Source of the DNA: Enoplosus armatus
Taxonomy: Eukaryota > Chordata > Actinopteri > Centrarchiformes > Enoplosidae
Assembly: GCF_043641665.1 (NCBI RefSeq)
Contig: NC_092203.1
Location: 930,001 to 994,000, forward strand
Direction: 5' to 3'
Length of the DNA: 64,000 bases
The translations under genes were made by a program, and so were the position numbers. A model generated the notes under the pieces. That model did not search any database, had not been told where the DNA came from, and saw nothing but the letters and a program-made list of their open reading frames with translations. Positions 1 to 10,779 of this stretch are shown piece after piece (within the stretch, counting starts at the first letter, position 1; every line of letters begins with the position of its first letter).

Positions 1-299
1 ATATGTGTAAATAATAATAATAATAATAATAATGCTGACAAATGACATATATAGATAGTGTTAAAATGCAATAATAGTAGAGATGTACAATATAAAAGCA
101 GTGTATATGCCAAAGTATACCAGACTATTGCACTATTATTGTACAATTAAGTCGGTATTGCACAGTTGAAAATATACATTATAAATGAATAAATCAATTA
201 TGGGGTTACAGCTGCCGACAGGGGTGGAATAGACCAAGGGTCAGTCTACTGACTGGAATGACGTCCCGTGGCGCTTGTGTTATTAGTTAAGTGGTCCCT

Positions 300-500
300 G
301 GGTCACAGGAGTCTGAGCCACGGTTTGCTTGGGTGGTGGTTATCCCCCTGACTCGTTGTTTGAACAACAGCGGGCAGTCTTTGCTGGGACAAAAGCGGAT
401 CGTCAAAGTCCTCTGCACGCGGCCCCCGCAGAATGCAACAGCCAGCCTCAATAGCACGCGAAATTTCCCTGGACAAGTAATACGGCAAAACGTTCAATGT
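300..500 (-). mobile_element. Rex1/CR1-like LINE endonuclease remnant
   Basis: The minus strand is open for 64 codons and begins with residues resembling the apurinic endonuclease region of Rex1/CR1-type non-LTR retrotransposons: 'VLPYYLSREISRAI' resembles the usual 'PxYLPREFTSVI' block that precedes the conserved GDFNH motif. No complete endonuclease catalytic set is visible, and the frame is degraded after about 40 residues. It is a short, dead fragment. Family assignment rests on remembered motif similarity only. Confidence 0.45.
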
Positions 501-504
501 CCGC

Positions 505-1750
505 TCCTTGATCGCAATGTGACCTAGGATTGCGCCATCCGTTGTTAATTAGCATAGCAAGCCCCCCCCCCCCCACACACACACACCTTTACGCTCACAG
601 CTCTCAGTGCCTCCCTCCAGAGCCACGGAAGACATTCAGCTATTGTTTTCACAGGCTGAGTTACACGACCCATTACAAGCAAAATGAATGTGTGTGTAAA
701 AATCAGTTCCCGTTGAGGTGAACATCCGCAACTTTTGAGCGCACTCAGTTCTCAGATGCTGCTCTTCAGCATGCTGAATAACACATATATATATATATTT
801 TTTTTTTTATCAAGTTAGAATTCATCGTTTCGCATTGTGTCACAGACATTTGTGCCACAGCAAATTACCGACAAAAGGCGGGTTCACTGCGTCGTTACCA
901 GCGCTGCCACATTTTTCGGAATAATTGGAAGCCTCATGTGAACAGCGTTTGTCTTGTTAGTGTGAAAGAGATGTCAGGGGGAAACGGGAGAACCCGGCGA
1001 CCTGGACACTCTAATGAGCCTACGGATTTCAGGTCCAATTAGGGGGACGGTGAGAGCGCAAATGGAGCCCCGTCGAGTGCGCTTCGTGCCCAATCGCGCG
1101 GTTTAGGGAATTGCTCGGACCGGCCCGAGAGCACAAAGTTGGGAGCAAGAACCTTGTGTCTTTCCGGAGGAGCACTGACGAAAAAAAAAGCATTTGTATT
1201 CGTATGTGTTTCCGGCAGCATCGTGAGTGCAGGGGAAACAGCACTGGAAAAGAGTGTAATACTGATGGTGCTTCCAATCCCATAAATCAACGCAATAGCA
1301 AAAAAAAAGGATGACAGTCTGGAAGAAGTAGCAGGAGATTGCTATGAAACTAGCCCCGGAGCGACGCTTTGCTGTCTGACACAAACAGTGTGTTTGTAGA
1401 TATAAATAGTGGAATGGTGAAATCACAGCCAGGAACGCAGTTAGTTAGTTTTCACGTCTCCCTCCGGAGTGAGCCTGGTGCAGAGACGCCGCTACGATTA
1501 GACAGGGAGAAAGCTCGGATTCAAAGCTCTTATGTTTGCTGCCTAATTATTACACTGAGATCCATATGCCAGCATTTCCTTTCTGACTCTTCATAACGAG
1601 TCAGACGTCAGCAGTCGGCGTGGTCCAGCTTTGATATGGCGGATAGGGCACAGTTTACTTGACTAGAATAGTCAGTATGAAGTATAAGGGACAGGTGTGG
1701 AGACTGCACGTTAACGTAACACGGTTGGTGTCTACGGGAGGGGGATAAGG
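505..1750. other. Intergenic spacer, no gene seen
   Basis: Ordinary AT-rich spacer with a poly(C) run followed by CA repeats near 562-586 and an (AT)n/poly(T) stretch near 785-810. Short open frames on both strands overlap each other and match no family I know. Confidence 0.5.
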
Positions 1751-1754
1751 GTCA

Positions 1755-1990
1755 GTATCAGTCGGGGTTCCTCCCGGGCCTTGTTGATGAGGCCTCCTGC
1801 AAACGGGATGAAACTGTTCTTGTGGCGGGAGGTTCTGGTCCTAATGGACCGCAGCCTGTTGTGCCGGGGGGGGGGGGGGTCTGAAGCAGTCTGTGTCTGG
1901 GGTCGGCCACAAATCTCCCCCGCTCGGAGTCCCAGAGGCGGCAGATTGCTGCCAACCACTTTCTCAGCAGAGTGAATGGTGCGCTGCAGT
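1755..1990 (-). mobile_element. Rex1/CR1-like LINE, end of ORF2
   Basis: Minus-strand translation gives the pattern seen near the C-terminus of Rex1/CR1-type reverse transcriptases: 'SAEKVVGSNLPPL' (cf. xAExIxGxxLPxL), then, after a frame disturbance at the poly(G) run 1865-1879, 'RTSRHKNSFIPFAGGLINK' (cf. xRxKNSFxPxAxxLxN). Catalytic YxDD motifs lie outside the fragment. The endonuclease piece at 300-500 lies at lower coordinates on the same strand, the wrong order for one copy, so the two are separate insertions or have been rearranged. Confidence 0.5.
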
Positions 1991-2199
1991 CTGCCCTTGA
2001 ACAAAGAAAATAAAGGAAATAAAGGAAAACGGTTATATAAATAAGAATAAATATGGCGTATTGTGACTCTATGGCTTGTGCTAACTTTGCACTCTCTCCA
2101 TTCGGGAAAACGAGGACAATGGTGTAAAATGCTGAACTGTAGTCCGTAAACACTATGGGGCTTGTAATCTGTCATAGTTCTCAGACCTTGCCAGATGCT

Positions 2200-2390
2200 T
2201 GTGGGATTGCCCTCCTGGAATTGCAGCTCCGCTATCTCCCTTTGTTAGCAACCGCCTTTTTTAAAAGACACGTGAAAGCTTCAAAGTACCTGCCGGCCGT
2301 GTTTCATGTCGTATAACAGAACGTTGAAATCTGGAAAGCTTAAGCTTATTTCAGGCATCTCACCAAAAACCCACTGACTTCGAGACAAAG
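2200..2390 (+). repeat. Interspersed repeat family B, copy 1
   Basis: This stretch shares a common sequence core with 42640-42830 in the same orientation. Shared pieces include 'agcaaccgcctttttt', 'aagacacgtgaaagcttcaaa', a 'cgtttcatgtcgta'-like block and 'catctcaccaaaaaccc'. The copies are diverged by substitutions and small indels, so the family is old. Neither copy shows a protein-coding frame, and I cannot name the family. Confidence 0.5.
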
Positions 2391-2394
2391 TCCG

Positions 2395-2500
2395 GGTGTT
2401 AGGACTCGTCCCCGCAGCACCCTATGTGGACACACCCTTCGCAACACACCCCGAGGGGCATGGTGATAAGCATTCTTCAAGTCCACGAAACCCATGACCC
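2395..2500 (-). mobile_element. Non-LTR reverse transcriptase fragment
   Basis: The minus-strand frame contains 'GFVDLKNAYHHAPRGVLRRV', clearly related to the 'FVDLEKAFDRVPRGVLW' block that holds the first catalytic aspartate region of RTE-like fish LINE reverse transcriptases. Only about 30 residues are recognisable, and the rest of the surrounding 116-codon open frame has no recognisable RT motif. The fragment abuts repeat family B. Confidence 0.5.
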
Positions 2501-2963
2501 TTCCAGTATCCCGGAGTCCACTGGGTGTGCCTGATTGCATCCGGGGACTGTCGGACTCAACACTGTTATGATTCTGCACAGCTATCATCGGTTTCTTTAC
2601 AAAAGTATCAGCATCTTCCAAAAACGCTGTTGATGAAATATTACCATTTATGAAGCTCCTATGATTACCATTCTCAGTTGGAATGTAGATTCTCATCGAC
2701 CAACAGGTCTGCTCGGTAAATTAATCTACCGATTTGGTAGCGAGGGATCAATAACTCCATTCAGTGTCATTACACTGAAGCAGAGGGCCCAGTTGATAAA
2801 TCCGGTCTTCTTACAGTATGACAGGCAGCCAAGGACGGTCATCCTTTTAAAGCCGACACCGTCACATCCACCAGTTGATACAGTCATTTGTAATTCTCCT
2901 CCAGTTTATCCTTTGATTACTCACCCTGAGACTTCCACGGGAGGGACGGGCCCTAAAGCAATC

Positions 2964-3003
<40 letters not shown>
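2964..3003. repeat. (AC)n microsatellite
   Basis: An uninterrupted AC dinucleotide tract of about 40 bp. It creates a spurious His-Thr open frame. Confidence 0.95.
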
Positions 3004-3004
<1 letters not shown>

Positions 3005-5055
3005 CTATTTACATTGCGATGATAAGCTCGTTAGCTCTCTGTGGCTGATCGGTATCACCCTCGGCCCGCAATTCCCCAGCCGACCATTTGTCCTGGGTGA
3101 GATATCGGCAATCACCATTTTAAATGAGGAAAGGTGATATGAAATGCTAATTCAGCAACTAAGATCAATACTGCTCACCCGGGGGGGGGGGGGGGTGAAG
3201 TAGAGCGGAGTAACTGGTGCAGACGGCCGTCCTTGGCCCCCTCGGTGAGAGACGTGACATTTGGCCACGCCAAAAAACAAAAAAAACAAACCAAAAAAAA
3301 ACACAGGGAAAACTGCCATGACTCGCGACTGAGCAGAGCTCTCTCCCGATTGGCTGGTGTTGTTGACGTGGGGCCCGATCGCAACAAAAGTCATCTCAAA
3401 ATGTTGCAAAAACGAATTTATTTGCTTGACGGGTCGTAACAGAAATGCGTCCTCCAATTGGACGTTTTTTGGTGGCGAACAGCTGACTGAGGTACATTTA
3501 CATAATATTCACTCCGAACGCTGAAACCACTCCTGTCCCTGTCATCCGCCGCCCGCCTCCCAGGGTTGTCAGGCTCCCCGTCCACTTCCATTTATTTGGA
3601 GGGCCAAGCGCAATTATAATACTGAAAACAGGAGGAAAGTGTGGAGAGTGTGGAGACTTGGGCCCAGGAGGCGTGTCAAGGAGCAGAGCTAATAGCTATC
3701 TTGCAAGTATGATTTGGGATTTTCACACTTCTGTCTGCCACTCTGTCAGTCCATATATACCACGGCACTGTCACTGGAACGGAGAGGCCCTCAAGCTTGG
3801 GGGGGGGGGGGGGGGGGGGGGGGGGTGCGGTGGAACTACGAAGATTATAAAGAGGTCCAACTGCAGGACAGAGCCCTTCCTGAGATGGCCCGAGCTGTTG
3901 CACCTGCCTCGTACGCCGTAAACCTCCTTCTGAGCCCAAGCGGCACCTCAGTGAGTTGGTTCCATTCGAGACGCTGGTGCTTGCCCAGCCCCAAAACCCA
4001 AAAAAAGAGGCAGTGGTTATCAGGAGGAGGGTGGAGGACAGGACCGGAGTGCTTCCCTGCCACATTTAAAGAAAGACTACTCTATACTCCGGAAAGAAAC
4101 TCACCCGACAGACCTACGGCTTCGCGAGAGGCCAGAGACTGGCTACTAATTTGTGCATGCCTTAACCACTAGGCGTACTTCCACTTGTCCCAGAGTACAG
4201 GAAGCCATCATATCATCAGATCATAACTGTATACTCGGGCCAAACAATTGCAATATGCCTCCTCCTCTGAAGATAACGTCACAGTAAAACGAATCCAACA
4301 ACAGCTCTGAAAACGGAGCTTTTCTTGACTTCTTCATGTAGAGCCCGTTTTTGAAACTGCCTTCGAACGTTTCCGAAGCTGGAGATGTTTTGGTGGACGC
4401 GTGAAGTGTCTGTTCTAATCCGGCTCTAATTGGGAATTTGGAATATTTTCAATTAACAGAGACAAACCTGAAAGTGTAGTGTTTGTCGAGTAAAGTCCTC
4501 CCTCTTACTGTGAGGGAGGCCGCAAAGCACTTGAGACTGGAGTGTTTGTGAAGTGGCTTCCCCTCACTGATGATAATGGTAATTATGGAGCTCATTTTGG
4601 AGGCATCTCCATTCTCAATCAGATGGTTGATTACAGGGAGAGTGAGTTTATGTGATGGAGTTTAGTATTTTGATCTTTATAAGTAAGTGCGCGTACAGGA
4701 TTAGAAATTGTGTCCGATTTAAAAACATCCATATTACTTGGCTCAATGTGCACTGGTACGTTTTTTTTTTTTTTGCTGTTAGCTGTTGGGTGTCAAGTAT
4801 TACAGACAATGTAGCGTTGGTGGCCACTTTAAAAGGTTAAAGTTTCGGTGAGGTTGGAAATATATACGCTAACATCACATGGCACGTATTCCTACATGTG
4901 TAACCCTGTTTACAACTCCTTCCTGAAATGGCTTTCTTACAGTACAGACGGAAATATATTCACAGATTTCACAACTTCCTGGATCAGTAAATCACAAGCA
5001 AAACACAAGACTCTTATAAACTACACTGTATAAGAGTGAAGTTACTGAGTATGTG
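3004..5055. other. Intergenic spacer with long poly(G) runs
   Basis: No gene seen. It contains a G run of about 15 at 3181-3195 and a 27-nt G run at 3799-3825. The 152-codon plus-strand frame crossing the second run is an artefact of the homopolymer, which reads as poly-glycine. Confidence 0.5.
3799..3825 (+). repeat. Poly(G) tract, 27 nt
   Basis: Twenty-seven consecutive G on the plus strand, among the longest of many G or C homopolymers in this window. Its length in the real chromosome may differ, because homopolymers are sequenced poorly. Confidence 0.9.
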
Positions 5056-5059
5056 AGTT

Positions 5060-5300
5060 ACTGGTCTGGGAAGTTCGAATGCATTTCCAGCTACTCCTCC
5101 TGAGTTTTCGGAGGTGGTTCAGTTTGTCTAAAACGGCTCGTTTCAGACAGAGGGGGGGGGGGAGCTGAGGGTGCTGCAGAAAGGGCCAGGAGAAGATAAA
5201 TAAGGACTTTTTATGAACTGTGAATCATGCAAAGCTGCTCTAGCGGACTCCCAGAATAAAAATATAGAACATGAAATGAGCTTAATATGGGACCTTTAAA
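5060..5300 (+). repeat. Interspersed repeat family A, copy 1
   Basis: Nearly the same sequence occurs inverted at 34765-35000. Shared pieces on this strand include 'cggaggtggttcagtttgtc', 'aacggctcgtttcagacag', 'gggccaggagaagataaata', 'gtgaatcatgcaaagct' and the end 'atatgggacctttaaa'. No protein is encoded. It behaves as a non-autonomous SINE-like or MITE-like element, though I see no clear terminal repeats or target duplication. Confidence 0.65.
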
Positions 5301-7110
5301 ATCTACATTACTGTGCGTCTACATTTGCCTTTTTTTGTATGATAAGTGTATTTTTCTCCGAATCACGACCACGTCCTCACCAGAAAAACCAACAGCTCTT
5401 CTCTCGTTTACAGCGACCTCTTGCGACCTCGTGAATAACGACGGCTGTTTCTCAGAAGCCGAAGGTGGACCGAGTGTCGAATTTTAAATCTTTTTTTTTT
5501 TTATATATATATAATCTTATATGTTTCCTTTCCAAGTCATTGTTTCAAATTGAAACAGTCGGAAGACGGTACATAATCAGAGCTTTGAGGACTAAATGGA
5601 CTAAATAGATATTGTGATGCTGTTCCAAGTGCTAAACCTAAGGAGACCCCCCCCCGCCCCCCCCGTTTACCCCGTTTGTATGCACAAAGGCTCGGTGTGT
5701 GTTTACCGGAGACGCTTTGAAGCTGAGCCCTGACAGGTTTGTTGTTCCACCATCGAGCAGTTGAAAAGAAAAAAAACATATCAGTGCTTTTGCTTCACTT
5801 CATCTCCCTACAACATGACTGTCTTTCTTTTGTTGTCGTCGTCGTTGTTGTTGATGCCCTGCTTTAAAGCGTCTGCAATTTTTTGCATTTTTTTTTTTTG
5901 GGCTCCACCGCATTAAAATGCCAATAAACAAACAGGGCTCATTCCACATCATCCAGTCTTCAGTGACATCTAGCTAAGCAGTATCAGGCGACACCACCGT
6001 CATAGAGCGCTGCGGGGATGACTCATTTTTGCCGGCCAAACCCGGAAGTTAGCGCCGCCCCGGTTCCCTCGACCAAAAGCACCACCGTATCCTTTGGTTA
6101 GAAGTCCAAGTAAAACAAACTTTTTGTGTGTGTGTGTGTGTTTGGGTGAAGTGACCCTTTAACTGCGACTTAAAAGCCGGAGCATTTCTTCCGTCAAGAG
6201 AACGACAGCTCCTTCTGAGTATTAAGCTTTTTTTGGTTTTTGCTTGTGCACTTGGCCTCTGGCAGTGCTGTCCACGTTGCACTTGAATGATAATCAGGAG
6301 CTGCACTGCAGGAAGTACAGAATCGAAAAAAGGAGCAAAAAAAAAAAAAAAAGAAAAAAGAAGAAGAAGTAGCCCAGGTTGCCCTCTGTGGGACTCCAGA
6401 ACTTGCTCCTCTTGATTCATGTGGCCGACGTGCAGCGACCCCTGAGCAACCCAATAAAATATTCATATCTGCGCGGGACACGCCGCAGCCTCCCCACATC
6501 CTCCCCGCTGAAAACGCCGGCCTTCTCTGCCGCTTCAGAGTAAACATAAGTGGGGTCCCGCACAGCGCCGCAGAGTAGCTGGAAATCACCACAGCCTCCG
6601 GGTTTTGGATAAACTGCAGTCACGTTGTGTAAATTGAAACCCCGTGGGAAGCTGGAAATAACGTGTGCCTAATTGCGTGCGTTTGCAGCAAGAAAGTCAG
6701 GAGGAAACCCCTTTGTGAAGGGGGTCCACCCGAGGAACGGGAGACGATAGATGTTACCGTTATGGTGGGAGGAAGGGTCCAAACATGCAATTTGCGTTCT
6801 TGTCTGTTCTTGCGTTTCGCGAAGAGCGGTCCAAAAGTGTTCTCGCTCCTTCCGTTTGATCAATGCTTTGCTTGTGGATTCGTGTGTGTGTGTGTGTGTG
6901 TGTGTGTGAAAACTCCCAGCATGCATTTCACGATCTTCTACAGCCATTTTGGTGTAACCAAATGCAGTTATGAGATATTTTAGCCACGCCAACGCTGCGG
7001 TTCCAAAGATGGCGATGTCAGTGAGGACAAAACGTTAGAGTGCTTTTCAATAAAAACAATAATGACAGTCAATAGCATCCAAAACACGAGATATAAAACA
7101 GGACGAGGTC
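5301..7110. other. Intergenic spacer, no gene seen
   Basis: Contains poly(T), poly(A) and poly(C) tracts and two TG microsatellites (about 6123-6141 and 6883-6909). Open frames here are low-complexity or shadow frames. Confidence 0.5.
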
Positions 7111-7114
7111 AAGG

Positions 7115-7440
7115 AGAATTCAAATGGCCCGCGACCTTGACCAAAGCCGTCTCAGTGCTGTGCAGAGAGCGGAAACCAGATTGAAACTTCTCAAAAGCGT
7201 GACTGTTGCTCGCAAAAAGGAGATAGTAAAGAAAACAGGAAAAAATCTGTTTCTTGGACATAAATGGCAGCTTAGAGATGGGCCTAAAACAACTTAAAAC
7301 AGAGGGGTGCTCCTTTAGCGGGGGGGGGGGGGGGGGGTAAACAGCGGTATGTTTAAAATTGGAGGGGGAAAAATGCCAGAGATCAGTTAGTAACGGCTGT
7401 AATATCCGTCTGAAATGCGCCTTTTTAAAAACCAAGTGGG
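7115..7440 (-). mobile_element. L2-like LINE reverse transcriptase remnant
   Basis: The 108-codon minus-strand frame carries, in order, 'RPISKLPFMSK' and 'FEKFQSGFRSLHSTETALVK', both diagnostic of L2/CR1-type reverse transcriptases ('NYRPISNLPFLSK' and 'QSGFRxxHSTETALxKV'). An insertion disturbs the start, where a poly(G) run on the plus strand is read as poly-proline. The catalytic YxDD region is missing, so the copy is dead. Confidence 0.65.
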
Positions 7441-8039
7441 AATGCAGTCAGAAGGGGCGGCTGGAGGAACGGTGCGTTTCAGGGGGGGCGGAGAGATTTC
7501 ACTGAGGTGGGCTGATGTTGAAGGTGGGCAGGGGTCAACATCGAGCTCTCTGCGTTAATCTCCACGATTTTGTTATGAAAAAAAAAAAAGTAATTGAAAA
7601 ATTCTTCACATCTCTCTGGGGAGGATTTTCAACTGGCTGGCTGAGCGGGGAGCACATCACAGAGTTCATGGTTTTAAAGAGGATTCTGGGATTCTGCCCC
7701 CCCCCCCCCCCCTTTAGCGGTCAGCTCTGAGGGACAGTTGATCCCACGCTGATAAGTGGACACCAGGTCTTTGAGAGAAGCGAGGGGAGTCACCGTCATT
7801 CATCCTTCTCCTTCCGTTTCTGCTCCGCCTTCCCGCGTTGCCCCTTCTTAAATTCCTTGTTTCTGATTGGCCGGACATGCCGTCATTAGCGCCGGCATGC
7901 GCTGTCACAGTGTGGACAGAAGGGGTGAATGTCAAGGAGGCCGCTCGGTTTCAGGGCTTTCTTTTGTAAATTCAAAACACGGATCATTTTGAAGTAAATA
8001 ATAAGACTTGCCTCTGGTCCTTCCAGCCAGAGGACCCTG
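7441..8039. other. Spacer with poly(C) tract
   Basis: Contains a poly(C) run near 7698-7712 and a poly(A) run near 7578-7589. No gene recognised. Confidence 0.45.
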
Positions 8040-9420
8040 CGCCGCTGGATCCGCCAAGTGCGGCCGACGCTGGTGGCCAATCCAGCTAGCCTGGTTTGGC
8101 GCCCTGCACGGGCTTCCGCCGAAACCGGTCATCTACGACAGCTGCGCGGTGAGGCATCTAACTCTCCCAAGGGTGCTGTCACCTGTTGTCTCAACGCTGG
8201 TGGCAAGGTGGCAAGGTGGCAAGGAACTCCACTCTCCAGCTCTCACTGACCTGCATCCCGCCGTCAAACATGACGCCGTGGCTCGAAATTCCAACAGATC
8301 ACGCGAAGACCTGAGTGCTTTGAGAGGCCAGTCTGCAGTCTACAGTCTACAGCCTCAACACCAGTTGTTCTGCTGCGGGATATGACTTCATCTCAAGCCT
8401 GCACAGAGCTGACGGTGTGCACCCTAATAGCAAGGGAACAAAGTTTCTAGCTTTTAACTCGTTTTGATATGCACCGCGGCAAGACCACAGATCCAGGCCT
8501 TTGTGTCTCCCGCTATCCAGTTCCAACAGTGTGGGGCCCCGCCGCTGTGTGCCTTGACTCTCAAACACAGTCCCTGAAAAACCCCAGCCATTCTAGGCCT
8601 GACTCCACCGCCGTCTGCAAAGCCCTCCAGCTCACAGCGCTGGTTCCACTTCACGCAGTAAATTCTGCAAAGGGTCTGGGGCTGTTCAACTGGCCCCACT
8701 CCCCCTAACTTACTAGTAATACCAGGTTACAGTCCCATCCGTATTTCATCTAGTCTCAGGGAAACCATTCCGCAAAAAAATGTGCTTTTAAATGTCAGAC
8801 CGCTCTCTAACGAGTCCCTCATTTTAAATGATTTTATTTCATTTTTATTTCTTGCTGAAACCTGGCAAAGACCTGGGGAAATCAGCTCCTTTTTCTGAGG
8901 TGTGCCCTCCAAAATACAAATTCCTGAACTCGCTGAGGCTCCCTGGTCGTGGTGGGCGGCTGGCTTTAAGCTTTTTTTACCCGCGGACCCGTGCCGACCG
9001 TCGATCATACAAGTTCTGAAGTGCCGCCGTGCAAGACTGAACAGTCGATTCATGTACTTTGTGTTTAATTGACTGTCAATCTCCCCCAGTTGGTTATGGG
9101 TCCCACTCATGTACATGTCCTTATTTTAACCTTTGGCATTCCGGTCCCCAGCGTCCAGATGAACAAAGTCGGTTTATCTGATCATCATTCCTCCGATCCA
9201 CACGGCGAGACACCCGGTCTGGAGCTGCTCCAACTGTGAGTGTTTGTCTTGAGTTGCCACATCCAAAAACGAGCTTCATTTCATTGTTAGTCGGTTGTTT
9301 TGCGGAAGCAGTAAATGTGCACATATCCCAGAAAATCACATTGGATGCTGCGAGTGCCAGCTCATTCATTGGCAGGGGAACAGCTCCAGAAAGTGTTGCT
9401 TGGTGGCAGGGCTCAGTCTC
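8040..9420 (+). mobile_element. L2-like LINE: ORF1 esterase end and ORF2 start
   Basis: Two parts in correct order on the plus strand point to one decayed L2/CR1-type element. Around 8380-8460 the translation contains 'ISSLHRADGVHPNSKGTKFL', resembling the C-terminal DGxHPNxxG block of the SGNH-hydrolase (esterase) ORF1 found in some L2 and CR1 elements. Around 8780-8900 another frame gives 'LLNVRPLSNESLILNDFI' and 'FLAETWQRPGE', resembling the start of the ORF2 endonuclease (NVRSLxNKSxxLNDxI, LTETW). Near 9125-9190 'LTFGIPVPSVQMNKVGLSDH' resembles the endonuclease SDH region. Frameshifts and stops throughout make it inactive. The outer limits are uncertain. Confidence 0.55.
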
Positions 9421-10018
9421 GGCTTATTTATTTATTTTTTTTTGCCTTGGAGGAAGAGTTGTTGGTATTTGCAAATTACATTTTCCTGCATGTGAATTTC
9501 ATTTTAATGATAACAGGGTGTTAAGTAAAGCGACACATTCACACGTTGCCAGACAAAGAGAACCAGACTATTCTCTGGTGGCCAGATTCCCGCCCAGAAA
9601 AGCCTACTGCTTATCTGCAGGCATGTTGACGAGGGGCTCGATGTCTTTGGTTCCCACGGCTTCCCAGGATACTGTAGAGTGATTAACAGTCGGAATCCGC
9701 CTGATGTACTGTACATCTGCCCCATTAGGCTTCCCAGAGAGGAATGGCTCAGTCTTGTAACATTACTTCACATATTTACACTCCAGTAATTAGAAATTAA
9801 AAAGTCAGATCCTCATCGCTGCATCTTTTGTCAGCGAGATTAATTGTCTTGTCACAAGCGCGTACGTTTATTGGCTAAGCGGGTTGGGCCATGAGATTGG
9901 AAAACAAAAGGCGGAAAAGGCAATTCAATTACACCGTTGTGTACTTTTTTGATGGACAATGTTCCCCAGATGTCAACGTGTTTTGTTTTGTTTTTTTAAC
10001 CCTAAGTTGCTCCCGGGT
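9421..10018. other. Spacer, no gene seen
   Basis: AT-rich sequence with no recognised gene. It may include more of the decayed LINE to the left. Confidence 0.4.
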
Positions 10019-10500
10019 TAGGGTTAGCGGCCCTCTACTGCATGTGGCAGTACCACCTTAAGTGTCAAAAACTGTGCTCACAAACTGACTGCGGCTGCGG
10101 CATCTACAAGAACATCTGCAAAGTCCTGGGCGTTGATGGCTGGTACTCCATGGCCACAGAGCACCTGGAGTGCAGGTACTGATCCTCTCCCACAGGTGCT
10201 GCAGGAAGAAGGTAGCGTCGGGAAGCAGGTGGAGCTTCACCACCAACGGCTCTTTCCTGCAGCGCTGGCGTACAGGTAAACATAATGGACCACGCAGGCC
10301 TTGTGGGACAGGAAGGTGCGTCAGTGTCAGCCGCATCCGCTCCTTCCTCGTGGAGCAGCGACGCGGCAGAGTCTGTGAGGCGTAGTCTGCACCTCAGCAC
10401 CTGCTGAAGGTTTGAGGTGCCTGGAGATGCAGATGCCCCCTCTCTTCCCGAGCTACCAAAGCTGCCGTCCACCTACGCCAGCGAGTCCCTCACCAGGATT
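10019..10500 (+). pseudogene. Possible decayed DUF6729-like zinc-finger gene copy
   Basis: Pieces of the plus-strand translation resemble a protein family, often multi-copy in fish genomes and annotated as DUF6729: 'VDGWYSMATEHLEC' at about 10132-10173, then in a shifted frame 'QRLFPAALAYR' at about 10248-10280, with cysteine pairs on either side. Stops and frameshifts separate the pieces, for example TGA just after 10177. Multi-copy family members may travel with mobile elements. The match is from memory of the family pattern, so it is tentative. Confidence 0.35.
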
Positions 10501-10689
10501 GAGGAGCTGAGGGTCGAAGGTGCCCTCAAACCTTTGGCTCCATCTTGAAGGCGGTCTCTGACCAAGAAGGTGGGACGACTGAACTACACCCATCCTCTGC
10601 AGGTGACCAAGAGGCCGGCTGGAGTGGAGGCTGGCTCCGCACAGCGGTTGACCAGCGCGGGCATTCGTACATTTCTGCACGAGCATTGT

Positions 10690-10775
10690 GGGAGGGAGTC
10701 CGGGAGCAAGAATTTCATTGCCGACTGCTTCGCTGTAATTGTTGTGCATGTGACGAACTTAAACTTAAATTACTT
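10690..10775 (+). mobile_element. LINE/SINE 3' tail
   Basis: The sequence 'gcaagaatttcattgcc...' followed by 'tgttgtgcatgtgacgaact' resembles the conserved 3' end of fish CR1/L2-type LINEs and their SINE partners, usually '...tttcattgc...catgtgacaataaa'. A similar tail in reverse orientation occurs at 16490-16550. Confidence 0.4.
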
Positions 10776-10779
10776 TGGG

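Noticed and set aside
2661..3137. 158-codon frame containing a His-Thr repeat
   Set aside because: It is largely a translation of the (AC)n microsatellite and decayed repeat sequence.
3714..4172. 152-codon frame with a poly-glycine core
   Set aside because: It is created by reading through the 27-nt G run, with no family resemblance and no splice context.
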